64,000 nucleotides of DNA from an uncultured Pseudomonadales bacterium. GTDB lineage: Bacteria > Pseudomonadota > Gammaproteobacteria > Pseudomonadales > Cellvibrionaceae. Below the pieces are notes generated by a model, which saw nothing but the letters and a program-made list of their open reading frames with translations, had not been told where the DNA came from and did no database searches. Position numbers and translations under genes: made by a program. Location: the NCBI GenBank assembly GCA_947487765.1, contig CANKXO010000001.1, forward strand, positions 496,001 through 560,000, written 5' to 3'. This document shows, one piece after another, positions 45,303 to 55,921 of this stretch. Numbering within the stretch: the stretch's first letter is position 1; each line of letters begins with the position of its first letter.

Positions 45303-46415
45303 TTAGGTACCACTCATTGCTTCAGCAATCGTTAATGTACCAGTTCCTATGGTTATTAATGATGATTCTTTAATCATGCTTTTTAGTAAGCTTTTGTGTG
45401 TGCATATCTTATTAATATTTTCCCTTAAATTATCTCGAAATAAAGGGTTTGATAGCCTTCCTAAATTAATAGATGCTCCAGCTAATTCTAAAGCGTTAGA
45501 AATATCATTTTGGTTGTCCTCCAAGATGACTAATAAGCTTGGTAAGCCTAAGCAACACCTTTCCCATGATGTAGACCCTGCTGCACCAATACATAGGTCA
45601 CTCTCCGACATTAATTCAGCCATATTATTAACATCAACCAATACCTTTGTATTCCATGGCATGGTGGCTGCTAATTTTTTTACCTTTTTTAATGCGGGAG
45701 ACTGTGATCCTAAAATAATAGTTAAGCAAGAGTCTTGAGCAAGAGTCGTTTTCTTAATCTCATTTAAAATGATAGATATAGCATCATTCTTATCTGTTCC
45801 TCCCATTGTGATGAGGATATTTTTACATAAAAGTTCACTTCTGCGTTTTATGCTGTATGCACGTTTTTTGGAAAATTCCCCTCTTAAAAGAGAATAGTTA
45901 GGGCCTATAAAAAGAGAGCATTCTTTCGGGGTTAATAAGTTGTAATTTTCTGATGTGCGTCCTAAAGTTTGATCTAGTAGGAGATCACAATCATGTTGTC
46001 GATCTGCTAAGTCATCAATAACCATAACTTTATTAGTATAATCACGCATCAGATTTTCCCAATGTTGGTCGATAGCATAGTGATCAACAACTATCCAATC
46101 CCACATTTTATCCTTTAAGGCATTGCTTGATTCTTTTGCATCAAATACCTGGCTAGTTCCTAACCATTTTGCGTGAGATAGTTCTAATTTAGGTAATAAC
46201 GTTTCGGTATCGCATTCTTCCTCTAGGGTTAATAAACTTACATCATGTTTTGATCTAACTAATAATTGATATAAATAATCGGGAAGGTGGCGAGATATAA
46301 AACGCGTATAAGCGCCCTTATTTTTTAATTCATCAGCTAGCGTTAAACAGCGCATCAGATGTCCAATCCCTATTTCTACAGAAGCATCTACTCGAAAAGC
46401 AATATTCAATTTCAT
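45303..46415 (-). CDS. pseG: UDP-2,4-diacetamido-2,4,6-trideoxy-altropyranose hydrolase PseG
   Basis: A 370-residue PseG, which removes UDP before the PseI condensation. The catalytic His is H19 in GIGHLMRCLTLADEL. Further signatures are VVDHYAIDQHWENLM, VIDDLADRQHDCDLLLDQ and the UDP-binding CIGAAGSTSWERCCLGLPSL. The length fits a single-domain PseG without a fused acetyltransferase. It has 3 bases to pseF and 2 to the formyltransferase gene. Confidence 0.92.
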   Translation of the reverse strand: MKLNIAFRVDASVEIGIGHLMRCLTLADELKNKGAYTRFISRHLPDYLYQLLVRSKHDVSLLTLEEECDTETLLPKLELSHAKWLGTSQVFDAKESSNALKDKMWDWIVVDHYAIDQHWENLMRDYTNKVMVIDDLADRQHDCDLLLDQTLGRTSENYNLLTPKECSLFIGPNYSLLRGEFSKKRAYSIKRRSELLCKNILITMGGTDKNDAISIILNEIKKTTLAQDSCLTIILGSQSPALKKVKKLAATMPWNTKVLVDVNNMAELMSESDLCIGAAGSTSWERCCLGLPSLLVILEDNQNDISNALELAGASINLGRLSNPLFRDNLRENINKICTHKSLLKSMIKESSLITIGTGTLTIAEAMSGT

Positions 46416-46418
46416 AGA

Positions 46419-47126
46419 TTATCTAATAATAGATTCTGCTAAGTGTTGAGCCCGTTCCCAATCTGCTTCTGTATCAATATCTTGTACTCGCCAACGAGGT
46501 ATTAGTACAGGTTTTGAATGAGAGTCAAAAATTCGTTTTCCCTTTATCCATGCATTAGCTTTACCCCAGTAGAATTGACCTGCATCATGCATGGCATCAG
46601 GAAGGTCCTGAGAGCGTGTTTCAAAATGTTCCGGAAAGAACATCTTTGTTCCTCCATTACTATCTATTTCGAATGAACGAAAAATAGGCGCAGCAAAGTC
46701 AGTTGCGGAAAAAGCGTATAGCCAATTATCGGATTCGAATTCCTTTAACGCTTTTTTAATGTCGGATGCTTGAACAAAAGGTGCTGTAGCATAGATACAA
46801 CATACAGCATTCACAGATAAACCCTTATTAATAAACCATTGAGTTGCATGTGCAATAACTTCTGTGGTGCCTGTGTAGTCATCAGATAATTCTGATGGCC
46901 GCGTGAAAGGTACCTCAGCGCCATATTGGCGTCCAATTTCAGCTATCTCATCGTCATCTGTGGATACTATAATATGATCAAAAATTCTTGTTGCTTTTGC
47001 TGCTTCAATTGACCATGCTATCATTGGTTTCCCAAAAAAAGGTTTAATGTTTTTTCTTGGAATTCTTTTACTTCCCCCACGCGCAGGAATAACCGCAATT
47101 TTTATTGCTTTACTGGGCTTTTTCAT
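46419..47126 (-). CDS. pseF: Pseudaminic acid cytidylyltransferase PseF
   Basis: A 235-residue CMP-sugar synthetase. The N-terminal CTP-binding motif VIPARGGSKRIPRKNIKPF is complete, followed by IIVSTDDDEIAEIGRQYGAE and ATAPFVQASDI. The segment DAGQFYWGKANAWI is typical of PseF rather than NeuA. It activates pseudaminic acid as CMP-Pse for the Maf transferase. The start overlaps pseC by 4 bases. Confidence 0.92.
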   Translation of the reverse strand: MKKPSKAIKIAVIPARGGSKRIPRKNIKPFFGKPMIAWSIEAAKATRIFDHIIVSTDDDEIAEIGRQYGAEVPFTRPSELSDDYTGTTEVIAHATQWFINKGLSVNAVCCIYATAPFVQASDIKKALKEFESDNWLYAFSATDFAAPIFRSFEIDSNGGTKMFFPEHFETRSQDLPDAMHDAGQFYWGKANAWIKGKRIFDSHSKPVLIPRWRVQDIDTEADWERAQHLAESIIR

Positions 47127-48283
47127 TCTTTAACAATCTCTCTTAGAGTATTGGTAATATAATGTTGATCGCTATCTGTTAAATCTGTAAATAATGGTAA
47201 GCTGATTGCTTCTTCATAATACATTTCAGCTTCACTACAATAGTCTGATGAAAAACCTATGTTTTGATAGTAAGGTTGTTTATATATCGGAATGTAATGT
47301 AAATTAACACCAATATTAGCTTGTCGTAACTCGCAAAATATTTGTTTTTTTTCTTTTCTGATTCTATTTAATTTCAGACGTATAACAAATAAATGAAACG
47401 ATGAGTAACAATCATTGGCTTGATAAGGTAATACAAGAGGAAGATCTGATAAAAGTTGTTGGTATCGTTTTGCTAGCGCATTACGTTTGGCGACAAAACT
47501 GTCGATTCGAGAAAGCTGACTAATACCTAATGCCGCTTGTAACTCGGTCATGCGATAATTTTGTCCTAAATCAATTTGTTCATAATACCAAGGCCCATGA
47601 GATTCATTTAACATTTTATCTGGGTTGCGAGTAATTCCATGACTACGCAATATATCCATGCGCTCTGTAAGTAAAGGTTTATTTGTTAACGCAGCACCAC
47701 CTTCAGCGGTGGTGACAATTTTTACAGGATGAAAGCTAAATATGGTAATATCAGAATATCTGCAATTACCAATATTTTCTCCTTTGTATTTCCCGCCAAT
47801 AGCATGTGATGCATCTTCAATAATAGCAAAGCCATACTCTTGTGATAGTTGATAAATAATTTCCATGTCACAAGATTGTCCGCATAAATGAACGGGGATG
47901 ACAACTTTAGGGAGTATATTTTTAGACTTTGCTTCTTCTAATTTTTTCTTAAGTGCAATAGGACAAAGATTATAAGTCTTAGGGTCAATATCAACGAAAT
48001 CTATATTGGCATTACAATATAGACCACAATTGGCAGATGCAACAAATGAAATTGGGCTGGTCCAAAGCCAATCATTTTTGCCAAGTTCTAATGCTTGACA
48101 TGCTATATGTAAGGCAGAAGTAGCACTGTTAACGGCTACAGTATATTCAGCACCAGTATGTAGAGATATTGCTTTTTCAAAGGCAGGGACTTGTGGCCCT
48201 TGAGTAAGAAAATTAGAATTCAGTACTTCAACAACACTTTCGATATCCTGTTGGTTAATATTTTGTTTTCCATACGGGATCAT
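47123..48283 (-). CDS. pseC: UDP-4-amino-4,6-dideoxy-N-acetyl-altrosamine transaminase PseC
   Basis: A 386-residue PLP aminotransferase, second enzyme of the pseudaminic acid pathway. K188 in SFHPVKIVTTAEGG is the PLP lysine. The start MIPYGKQNINQQDIESVVEV with SNFLTQGPQVPAFEKA is the PseC pattern, and FASHAIGG-type motif (EDASHAIGGKYKGENIG) follows. It lies 3 bases behind pseB and overlaps pseF by 4. It is a different branch from the DegT/StrS gene at 41319. Confidence 0.92.
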   Translation of the reverse strand: MIPYGKQNINQQDIESVVEVLNSNFLTQGPQVPAFEKAISLHTGAEYTVAVNSATSALHIACQALELGKNDWLWTSPISFVASANCGLYCNANIDFVDIDPKTYNLCPIALKKKLEEAKSKNILPKVVIPVHLCGQSCDMEIIYQLSQEYGFAIIEDASHAIGGKYKGENIGNCRYSDITIFSFHPVKIVTTAEGGAALTNKPLLTERMDILRSHGITRNPDKMLNESHGPWYYEQIDLGQNYRMTELQAALGISQLSRIDSFVAKRNALAKRYQQLLSDLPLVLPYQANDCYSSFHLFVIRLKLNRIRKEKKQIFCELRQANIGVNLHYIPIYKQPYYQNIGFSSDYCSEAEMYYEEAISLPLFTDLTDSDQHYITNTLREIVKE

Positions 48284-48286
48284 ATT

Positions 48287-49736
<1,450 letters not shown>

Positions 49737-51185
49737 ATGAGAGACATTAAGATCTTGGTAGTTGATGACGATGAGAAGCGTCGTCATGAATTAAATGTTA
49801 TTTTGGATTTTTTGGGGGAGCCCGCAATTGTTGCAAATCCCGATAATTGGCGCAACAAGGTAAATGAAGAGAGTGAAGAAAGTATCACAACCATTTTTTT
49901 GGGTAATAGCCAAAATAAGTCGACCCTGGAGAGCCGACTAACAGAGCTGTTATCATGGAATGAACTGGCTGCCTTAATAATATTGGACAATACCGCTGAA
50001 GGTGGCGCTAATTTAGAAAAAGTAGACAGTGAATTACGACATAGGGTAATTGCAACCTTAGTCACTCCTCCTAGTTATAATAAACTTCTAGATACATTAC
50101 ATCGAGCCCAATGCTTCCATGAAGCTCAGTTAGCTGCTAAGCGGCAGCCAACTCGTAGACCTCCTCATTTGTTTCGATCTCTCGTCGGCACGAGCCGAAG
50201 CATTCGTGGCGTGCGCGAGATGATGACTCAGGTAGCAGATAAGGATGTCACTGTGCTAGTCACAGGAGAATCTGGTACGGGTAAAGAAGTGGTCGCTCGT
50301 AACTTGCATTACCATTCGCCTCGGCGTGATAAACCTTTTGTTCCTGTCAATTGTGGGGCTATTCCTGCTGAATTGCTGGAAAGTGAGCTTTTTGGGCATG
50401 AAAAGGGTGCTTTTACAGGCGCTATTAGCTCTAGGGCCGGTCGCTTTGAAATGGCAGAGGGAGGTACTTTATTTCTGGATGAAATTGGCGATATGCCATT
50501 GAATATGCAAGTGAAAATCCTTCGTGTATTACAGGAAAAGTCCTACGAGCGTGTTGGAGGTAATAAATCTCAAACAACAAATGTGAGGATCATTGCTGCA
50601 ACTCATCGCAACTTAGAGGGCATGATTGAAGAAGGGACATTTAGAGAAGACCTTTTTTATCGACTCAATGTTTTCCCGATTGAAATGCCTTCATTAGATG
50701 AGAGGCGTGAAGATATTCCATTGCTGATGAATGAAATTATTGCACGGTTGGAAAATGAAAAGCGTGGCTCAGTCCGTTTTAATTCAGCCGCTATTATGTC
50801 TCTGTGTCAGCATCATTGGTCTGGTAACGTACGTGAGCTTGCTAACTTAGTTGAGCGAATGTCAATTATGCACCCTTATGGCGTCATTGGCCCAAATGAT
50901 TTGCCACCTAAATTTTGCCATGTCGATGTCAAAGAAGAGGTGTTTGATATCCCTGAAGTGCCTGAAGAAGAGGCAGGGCCATCGGTTGTTAATATGAATG
51001 CGACACCGCTTTTACCTGAGTGTGGTATTGATTTAAAAGAATATCTCACAGGTCTTGAGCAAGGCTTAATACAGCAGGCATTGGACGATAGTGGCGGTGT
51101 TGTTGCTCGTGCTGCAGAACGCCTGTCGATTCGTCGGACAACGTTAGTTGAAAAGATGCGTAAGTATGGCATGCAACGAGCGTAA
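49737..51185 (+). CDS. fleQ: Sigma54-dependent flagellar master regulator FleQ/FlrA
   Basis: A 482-residue bacterial enhancer-binding protein. The N-terminal receiver-like domain begins [20 protein letters not shown], but the position of the phospho-acceptor Asp reads IFLGNSQ near residue 53-58, so it is not phosphorylated in the usual way, as known for FleQ. The AAA+ domain has Walker A GESGTGKE (residues 177-184), GAFTGA (224-229) for sigma54 contact and FLDEIGDMP. The C-terminal helix-turn-helix is [20 protein letters not shown]. It should control the sigma54 promoters listed here. The usual neighbours fleSR and fliE are not adjacent; tusE follows convergently. Confidence 0.95.
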   Translation: MRDIKILVVDDDEKRRHELNVILDFLGEPAIVANPDNWRNKVNEESEESITTIFLGNSQNKSTLESRLTELLSWNELAALIILDNTAEGGANLEKVDSELRHRVIATLVTPPSYNKLLDTLHRAQCFHEAQLAAKRQPTRRPPHLFRSLVGTSRSIRGVREMMTQVADKDVTVLVTGESGTGKEVVARNLHYHSPRRDKPFVPVNCGAIPAELLESELFGHEKGAFTGAISSRAGRFEMAEGGTLFLDEIGDMPLNMQVKILRVLQEKSYERVGGNKSQTTNVRIIAATHRNLEGMIEEGTFREDLFYRLNVFPIEMPSLDERREDIPLLMNEIIARLENEKRGSVRFNSAAIMSLCQHHWSGNVRELANLVERMSIMHPYGVIGPNDLPPKFCHVDVKEEVFDIPEVPEEEAGPSVVNMNATPLLPECGIDLKEYLTGLEQGLIQQALDDSGGVVARAAERLSIRRTTLVEKMRKYGMQRA

Positions 51186-51200
51186 TCTGTAAGTACTTGT

Positions 51201-51533
51201 TTATAAGCAGTTTTTAGGGCGCGGAAGCCCAGCGATCTTACTGATTAATTTTGCTGGGCTATTAGGAAATAGTTGCATTAAATAAATGCTATTGCCTTTT
51301 TCTTTTCCTAGTTGAGTCGCCGTATATTTGACGAGAGGCCGCATGGCTGGTGATAGTTCATAGGTTGCGTAAAATTCTCTTATCAACGCTATAATTTCCC
51401 AATGTGCTTCAGATAATGTGACATTTTCATATTCAGCTAATTGTTCGGCAATATGTGGGGACCAGTCATCTAAATATCTTAGATAACCTTCTTTATCCGT
51501 TTCTATTATTTTATCGTTGAATGAAAATGACAT
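51201..51533 (-). CDS. tusE: Sulfurtransferase TusE (DsrC family)
   Basis: A 110-residue DsrC/TusE protein, the acceptor of sulfur from TusBCD in the 2-thiouridine tRNA relay to MnmA. The penultimate Cys (C109 in PRPKNCL) is the conserved persulfide cysteine. The second Cys of true DsrC is not present, which fits TusE. RPLVKYTATQLGKEKGNSIY and LFPNSPAKLISKIAGLPRP are signatures. It is the last gene of tusDCBE, converging on fleQ with 15 bases between. Confidence 0.92.
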   Translation of the reverse strand: MSFSFNDKIIETDKEGYLRYLDDWSPHIAEQLAEYENVTLSEAHWEIIALIREFYATYELSPAMRPLVKYTATQLGKEKGNSIYLMQLFPNSPAKLISKIAGLPRPKNCL

Positions 51534-51538
51534 CGAAA

Positions 51539-51841
51539 TTAGTACCAGCTTTGTACTACATCATATTCAGTACTTAACTGAACGAATGTCTCATAATTAA
51601 TTAATTGAATATCAGCGTTCAGTTCTTGCTCTAATAACCCACGAGCATGTAGATCTACTTCGATGACATAACAGGTTTTATTTTCTAGTAAATGAGAGGC
51701 TGGCTGACTCAGTAATGCCGCATAAGCTCCATTTTCCAAGAATAAAATACCATCGCCATCTGTATAGGTGTTAAGGCATTGTAGCAAGGTGTTATTGCTA
51801 AAGGGCGATTGATTGACTGTGTGTAAAATAGAGTGCTTCAT
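51539..51841 (-). CDS. tusB: Sulfur relay protein TusB (DsrH)
   Basis: A 100-residue small sulfur relay subunit. HSILHTVNQSPFSNNTLLQC and DGILFLENGAYAALLSQPAS are TusB-like, and the C-terminus WYxx-type end (DVVQSWY) is a common feature. It lies 13 bases after tusC and 5 bases before tusE. It forms the TusBCD hexamer for tRNA thiolation. Confidence 0.85.
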   Translation of the reverse strand: MKHSILHTVNQSPFSNNTLLQCLNTYTDGDGILFLENGAYAALLSQPASHLLENKTCYVIEVDLHARGLLEQELNADIQLINYETFVQLSTEYDVVQSWY

Positions 51842-51854
51842 GGGCTTACACTAG

Positions 51855-52256
51855 TTAAAAAGATAATAGAACATCTTGTTCATGCAATAATTGTTGTAGT
51901 TCTTCGGTTTCAATAGCCGCGACATTAATGGATAAGTTATTTTGTTTTAGTTGGCGTTCGTCTAAAGAGTGCTTGCATGCAAAGACCTTTTCGATATCAT
52001 AAAACTCTAAAGCAGTTAGTTGTTTTTCAAGATTTTTTTGGTGTATAGCTTTGCTTTCTTGCTGATGCAGAAGTTGAAACACACCGTCACCCATAAAAAT
52101 TAAGGTGAGCTCTTGTCCATATATGGATGTGGCTAAAGCTGCATCTAACGCTTCGTGAGCAAGGTTGTTACCATAAGGAGCGTGACGCATCACAATACCA
52201 ATTTTTTTTGATGATTTTTTGGTGTTTGATTCATTGCTTGATAAGGAGTTGCTCAT
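51855..52256 (-). CDS. tusC: Sulfur relay protein TusC
   Basis: A 133-residue TusC. KIGIVMRHAPYGNNLAHEAL and LTLIFMGDGVFQLLHQQES are typical. The ATG at 52256 comes one base after the tusD stop; the GTG at 52265 would start inside tusD. The N-terminal Ser/Asn/Lys-rich stretch is longer than in E. coli. It is part of the TusBCD complex. Confidence 0.87.
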   Translation of the reverse strand: MSNSLSSNESNTKKSSKKIGIVMRHAPYGNNLAHEALDAALATSIYGQELTLIFMGDGVFQLLHQQESKAIHQKNLEKQLTALEFYDIEKVFACKHSLDERQLKQNNLSINVAAIETEELQQLLHEQDVLLSF

Positions 52257-52257
52257 A

Positions 52258-52647
52258 TCAACCACCGAAACTTATTAAACGTTCTGATGTTACTGTCGCA
52301 TCAACGAGTTGACCCAGTCCGGATAGTTCAAAGTGGTTGCCTAAATTATGGTGATCTTTCTCATATCGCTCAGCTTCAGTGGTATCAATAATTCCTCGTT
52401 TTAAACCCGCAGCAATGCATGCCACTAGATCGAGTTGATATTCATTTTGTAGCTGTTTCCAAGCGTCAATCAGGTCAAATTCATCCTGCCCTGAACAAGT
52501 AAGGTCAGAGCCATGATAAACACCATTATGATAGAAAAATACCCTGTATATTGAATGCCCCTGTATTAAAGCGACTTTGGCAAACTGGTAGGCACTATAG
52601 CTCGCTTGGGAAGACGGAGGAGAGTGTATTGCAAGAGAGAGAATCAT
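52258..52647 (-). CDS. tusD: Sulfur relay protein TusD
   Basis: A 129-residue TusD with the sulfur-accepting Cys predicted at residue 77 (LVACIAAGLKRGI), close to C78 of E. coli. The start ILSLAIHSPPSSQASYSAYQ fits from the ATG at 52647; the GTG at 52662 is an alternative. It is the first gene of the tus operon. A terminator of the divergent-side neighbour (yccA) lies directly upstream. Confidence 0.88.
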   Translation of the reverse strand: MILSLAIHSPPSSQASYSAYQFAKVALIQGHSIYRVFFYHNGVYHGSDLTCSGQDEFDLIDAWKQLQNEYQLDLVACIAAGLKRGIIDTTEAERYEKDHHNLGNHFELSGLGQLVDATVTSERLISFGG

Positions 52648-52697
52648 GTCTGAATTATACACCTGAAAAGAATGTATCTGAATATAAAGCGTCAGGT

Positions 52698-52724
52698 ATA
52701 AAAAAGCCCCAATTAAGGGGCTTT
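52698..52724 (-). terminator. Intrinsic terminator after the yccA-type gene
   Basis: AAAGCCCC and GGGGCTTT form a perfect 8-base-pair stem around AATTAA. On the minus strand a T-run follows (TTTTTAT). It lies between the yccA-type gene and tusD. Confidence 0.85.
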
Positions 52725-52742
52725 AATAATCATTATGTATGA

Positions 52743-53429
52743 TTATTCGTCATTCATAATGCCTAATATATTCAACAAATGAGAAAACATAATGTATATA
52801 TCAAGATAAAGGGATGTTGTAGCCATTATGTAGTTAGTTTCACCACCAGTAATAATACGACTAGTGTCATAAAGGATAAATCCAGACATAAGTAATACCA
52901 TGAATATACTCGTAGCTAGTGAAAACATTGTGATTTCCACATTGAAAAATGAACCTGCTATCCACATTCCAAGCATCGCTACTATACCAATGATTAGCCC
53001 GATAAATAAGAACCCACCTAAAAAGCTAAAGTCTTTGCGCGTAGTGAGTACATAGGCTGATAGAGAAAAGAATGCAATCGCAGTCCCGCCTAGGGCTTGC
53101 ATTACAATAGAGCCGCCATTACTCATTCCTAGGTAATGGCTTAGCATGGGCCCAAGAGAGGCGCCTAGCAGCCCTGTAAAGGCAAATACAACAACAATTC
53201 CCATACCTGAGTTCGCTGTACGTGGGAGTACAAACCAGACGAGTACTAATGCAGCGATGCTAAAAACTAATGACATCATATGGGGTAGGCCAACGGCCAT
53301 TGAAATGCCCGCAGTAATGGAGCTGAAGAGTAGTGTCATCGCTAAAAGGGCATAGGTATTGCGTAATACCTTGCTCGTTTCAAACTGTTGGACACCAGCA
53401 TTCTGCTGATTATAAATATCTTGTTGCAT
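52743..53429 (-). CDS. Bax inhibitor-1 / YccA family inner membrane protein
   Basis: A 228-residue polytopic membrane protein of the BI-1/YccA family, in E. coli a substrate and modulator of FtsH. Seven hydrophobic segments are visible from about residue 25 (LLAMTLLFSSITAGISMAVG) to residue 200, and the C-terminus has LYLDIYIMFSHLLNILG, typical of the family. The start is the ATG at 53429, behind CGGAGGAG; the longer frame to 53516 is not supported. The neighbourhood with tusDCBE is common in gammaproteobacteria. Confidence 0.9.
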   Translation of the reverse strand: MQQDIYNQQNAGVQQFETSKVLRNTYALLAMTLLFSSITAGISMAVGLPHMMSLVFSIAALVLVWFVLPRTANSGMGIVVVFAFTGLLGASLGPMLSHYLGMSNGGSIVMQALGGTAIAFFSLSAYVLTTRKDFSFLGGFLFIGLIIGIVAMLGMWIAGSFFNVEITMFSLATSIFMVLLMSGFILYDTSRIITGGETNYIMATTSLYLDIYIMFSHLLNILGIMNDE

Positions 53430-53793
53430 AAACTCCTCCGAGTTACTACTTACTTTAAAGGTTATTAGACTACTAAAAGTGGGGTCTTGTTCAAATATAT
53501 CAAGTTTATCATACAAATACTAAGCATAAAATCAACCCCGAATATTCTGAGGTTAATGGTATTCACGATGAACCTAGATAGGTTTTAGTTGCTCTTTTAT
53601 ATGCCGTAATTGCTCTTCTAATTGTTAAACAAGATTCTTTAAGCTGCGATATTTTATACTTACCAAAGAGTCGTAAAAACAAGTCAATATAGATTGTAAC
53701 GCAGAGTCCTAAATACTGACTTGTTAGACGTTTTTCTATACATCATGCACTGCAAGCACCAGCTTTTTGCAAGAATCTAGGAGCATTTATTAC

Positions 53794-55248
53794 ATGGAGT
53801 CGTTATTACAAAAACAGATGCCAATCTACGTCGATATGGATGGTACTCTGGTTAAAACCGATATAGCTCAAGAACTATTGCTTCAGTGTTTAAAAAAGGC
53901 GGAGCTCTTATCTCAATTGGCCGTCAAAGTATTTACGGGCCGCTCGTATATTAAACATTTTTTGGCAGAAAACACAGAATTTTCTGCAGAGAGATTGCCT
54001 TATAACGATAGCGTTATTAAATACCTTAAAGAAGAAAAGGCAAAAGGTCGGCCTATTATTCTCGCTACTGCATCAGATCACCTTGTTGCAGAAAAAGTCG
54101 CTGATCATCTTGAGTTTTTTGATGATATTTTAGCTTCAAGGCCAGGGAGTAATTTAAAAGGCGTAAAGAAACTCTGTGCAATTAAAGATCATTCCATGGG
54201 TAGAGGGTTCGAATATATCGGCGATTCAAAAGCAGATTATCCTATTTGGGAGGCGGCAGATAGATCTGGTTTTGTTAATCCTCCTAATAATCCAGAAAAA
54301 ATTGTTCCTCAAGCAGATAGGCGAACAGTTGATATCAATGACTCTATCAATTCTTTTAACGTTCTTTTAAAGGCGATGCGCCCTCATCAATGGGCAAAAA
54401 ATTTATTGGTTTTCCTGCCATTATTTTTCTCACATACGTATTTTAATATGAGCGAATTGTTAGCTACGGTATTAACATTTTTCTCATTTTCTTTCTGTGC
54501 TTCAGGGATTTATTTAATTAACGATTTATTAGATATTGAATCGGATAGGAATCATAGTTCAAAAAAATCGCGTCCTTTTGCGGCAGGAAAATTAAGCCCG
54601 CTCAAAGGAGTTGCTGCAAGCATTGTATTAATTTCTAGTGCATTGATTGGGTGTTTCTATTGGTTAGATAGTAAAGTTTTTACCGTTCTACTAGTATATA
54701 TATTTATTACGAATCTATATTCATTTTATTTAAAAAATTATTCAACAATTGATGTTATAACCTTAACTATTCTCTACACCATTCGCATTATTGCAGGTAG
54801 CGTGGCTGCTGGGATTATTTTATCTCCTTGGCTAATTAACTTTTCCTTATTTTTCTTTTTGAGCTTAGCTTATATGAAGAGATATATTGAAGTATCGAGA
54901 CATAGCAAACTAGGAAAGTTATCAGGAAGGAACTACCTTTCTGATGAACTTGGCATAATAATGATGATAGGTATTGTTAATGGGGGGGTGTCTGTATTTA
55001 TTTTAACTCTGTATCTTAATGACAGCTATGTTTTAGAAACATATTTAACACCCCATCTTTTATGGCTGATATGTCCGCTATTATTATTCTGGATATATCG
55101 CGCATGGATGTGGGCAAAAAGGGGGAAGATAGATGATGATCCTGTTATTTTTGCAGTTAAAGATAAAATAAGTTTATTTACTGCTGTGCTGATAGGTGGC
55201 TTATTTTTATCTGCAAAATACTTTGATCTTACGTCGACATTGATATGA
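53794..55248 (+). CDS. HAD phosphatase-UbiA prenyltransferase fusion
   Basis: A 484-residue fusion. Residues about 10-190 are a HAD domain (DMDGTLV with D14 and D16; IGDSKADYPIWEAA near the end). Residues about 200-480 are a UbiA-type integral membrane prenyltransferase with eight or so hydrophobic segments and the Asp-rich motif NDLLDIESDRNHSS (NDxxDxxxD). The arrangement resembles decaprenyl-phosphate phosphoribosyltransferase fusions, where the HAD part removes a phosphate. The ATG at 53794 follows TAGGAG; the TTG at 53767 is less likely. It overlaps the next gene by 4 bases. Substrate unknown. Confidence 0.85.
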   Translation: MESLLQKQMPIYVDMDGTLVKTDIAQELLLQCLKKAELLSQLAVKVFTGRSYIKHFLAENTEFSAERLPYNDSVIKYLKEEKAKGRPIILATASDHLVAEKVADHLEFFDDILASRPGSNLKGVKKLCAIKDHSMGRGFEYIGDSKADYPIWEAADRSGFVNPPNNPEKIVPQADRRTVDINDSINSFNVLLKAMRPHQWAKNLLVFLPLFFSHTYFNMSELLATVLTFFSFSFCASGIYLINDLLDIESDRNHSSKKSRPFAAGKLSPLKGVAASIVLISSALIGCFYWLDSKVFTVLLVYIFITNLYSFYLKNYSTIDVITLTILYTIRIIAGSVAAGIILSPWLINFSLFFFLSLAYMKRYIEVSRHSKLGKLSGRNYLSDELGIIMMIGIVNGGVSVFILTLYLNDSYVLETYLTPHLLWLICPLLLFWIYRAWMWAKRGKIDDDPVIFAVKDKISLFTAVLIGGLFLSAKYFDLTSTLI

Positions 55249-55610
55249 ATTTACAAGCATTCCTGATAATTTTTTCTAGTGTATTTCTCTCTGCTGTTGC
55301 TCAGCTGAGTTTTAAATATGGCGTTTCTAATATTGACTTAACCCATTACTCTGGTACGGCTGTAAAAATATGGTTTTTATTCACATCTCCCTTTGTAATT
55401 CTGGGGCTTGTACTTTACGGTGTAGGGACTATTTTATGGTTGTTTGCATTAAAGCAAGTAGATTTGTCGCTTGCTTATCCGTTTGTAGGTATGAGTTTTC
55501 TTTTTGTTTTTGCCTTTAGCGTTTTATTCCTTCAAGAATCATTCGATATAACTCGTTTTCTGGGCACTGTAGTTATTGTTATAGGTATCGCTATTTTAGC
55601 TAGAGCTTAG
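55245..55610 (+). CDS. Small EamA/SMR-like membrane protein
   Basis: A 121-residue protein with four hydrophobic segments, like the small multidrug resistance or ArnE/ArnF-type carriers. Visible features are AQLSFKYGVS near residue 19, VGTILWLFALKQVDLSLAYP and the C-terminal LGTVVIVIGIAILARA. It overlaps the HAD-UbiA gene, so it may move the lipid-linked sugar made by that enzyme across the inner membrane. That is inference only. A terminator and tRNA-Ser follow on the other strand. Confidence 0.75.
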   Translation: MNLQAFLIIFSSVFLSAVAQLSFKYGVSNIDLTHYSGTAVKIWFLFTSPFVILGLVLYGVGTILWLFALKQVDLSLAYPFVGMSFLFVFAFSVLFLQESFDITRFLGTVVIVIGIAILARA

Positions 55611-55665
55611 CAGTCTAACTCTACGTTAATTATATAATTGGTTATTTGGTGGTGGTTGTAGACAA

Positions 55666-55695
55666 AAAAATACCCCGACAAAGCGAGGTATTTTT
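55666..55695 (-). terminator. Terminator after tRNA-Ser
   Basis: AAAAATACC and GGTATTTTT form a stem with C-G pairs in the inner part. On the minus strand further T residues follow, placed 5 bases after the tRNA 3' end. Reading from the plus strand it can also end the HAD-UbiA/SMR transcript. Confidence 0.75.
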
Positions 55696-55699
55696 AATA

Positions 55700-55787
55700 T
55701 GGCGGTGAGCAAAGGATTCGAACCTTTGGACCTGTTACAGTCAACGGTTTTCAAGACCGCCGCTTTCGACCACTCAGCCAGCTCACC
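55700..55787 (-). tRNA. tRNA-Ser (anticodon UGA)
   Basis: The minus strand gives an 88-nucleotide tRNA with an encoded CCA end. The acceptor stem is GGTGAGC/GCTCACC, the T-stem AAAGG/CCTTT around TTCGAAT, and a long variable arm is present as needed for serine. The anticodon TGA is at 55751-55753 within a GGTCTTGAAAACC arm identical to that of bacterial tRNA-Ser(UGA). Discriminator base is G. Confidence 0.96.
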
Positions 55788-55921
55788 CAAAACTTTTGTA
55801 AATTAGATCCTTCTAAATAACGCTTAAATCGTCTCCCTCAAAAGAGGTGCAGATTATACAGAGGTTTTTCGTGGTATCAACTAGAAAAAACCCCTGTACA
55901 GCTAATTTTTACCGAAAATAT

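Noticed and set aside
55857-55899. Hairpin between rne and tRNA-Ser (GGTTTTT...AAAAACC)
   Set aside because: It has a possible stem but mismatches and no T-run on the rne strand, so a terminator call was not justified.
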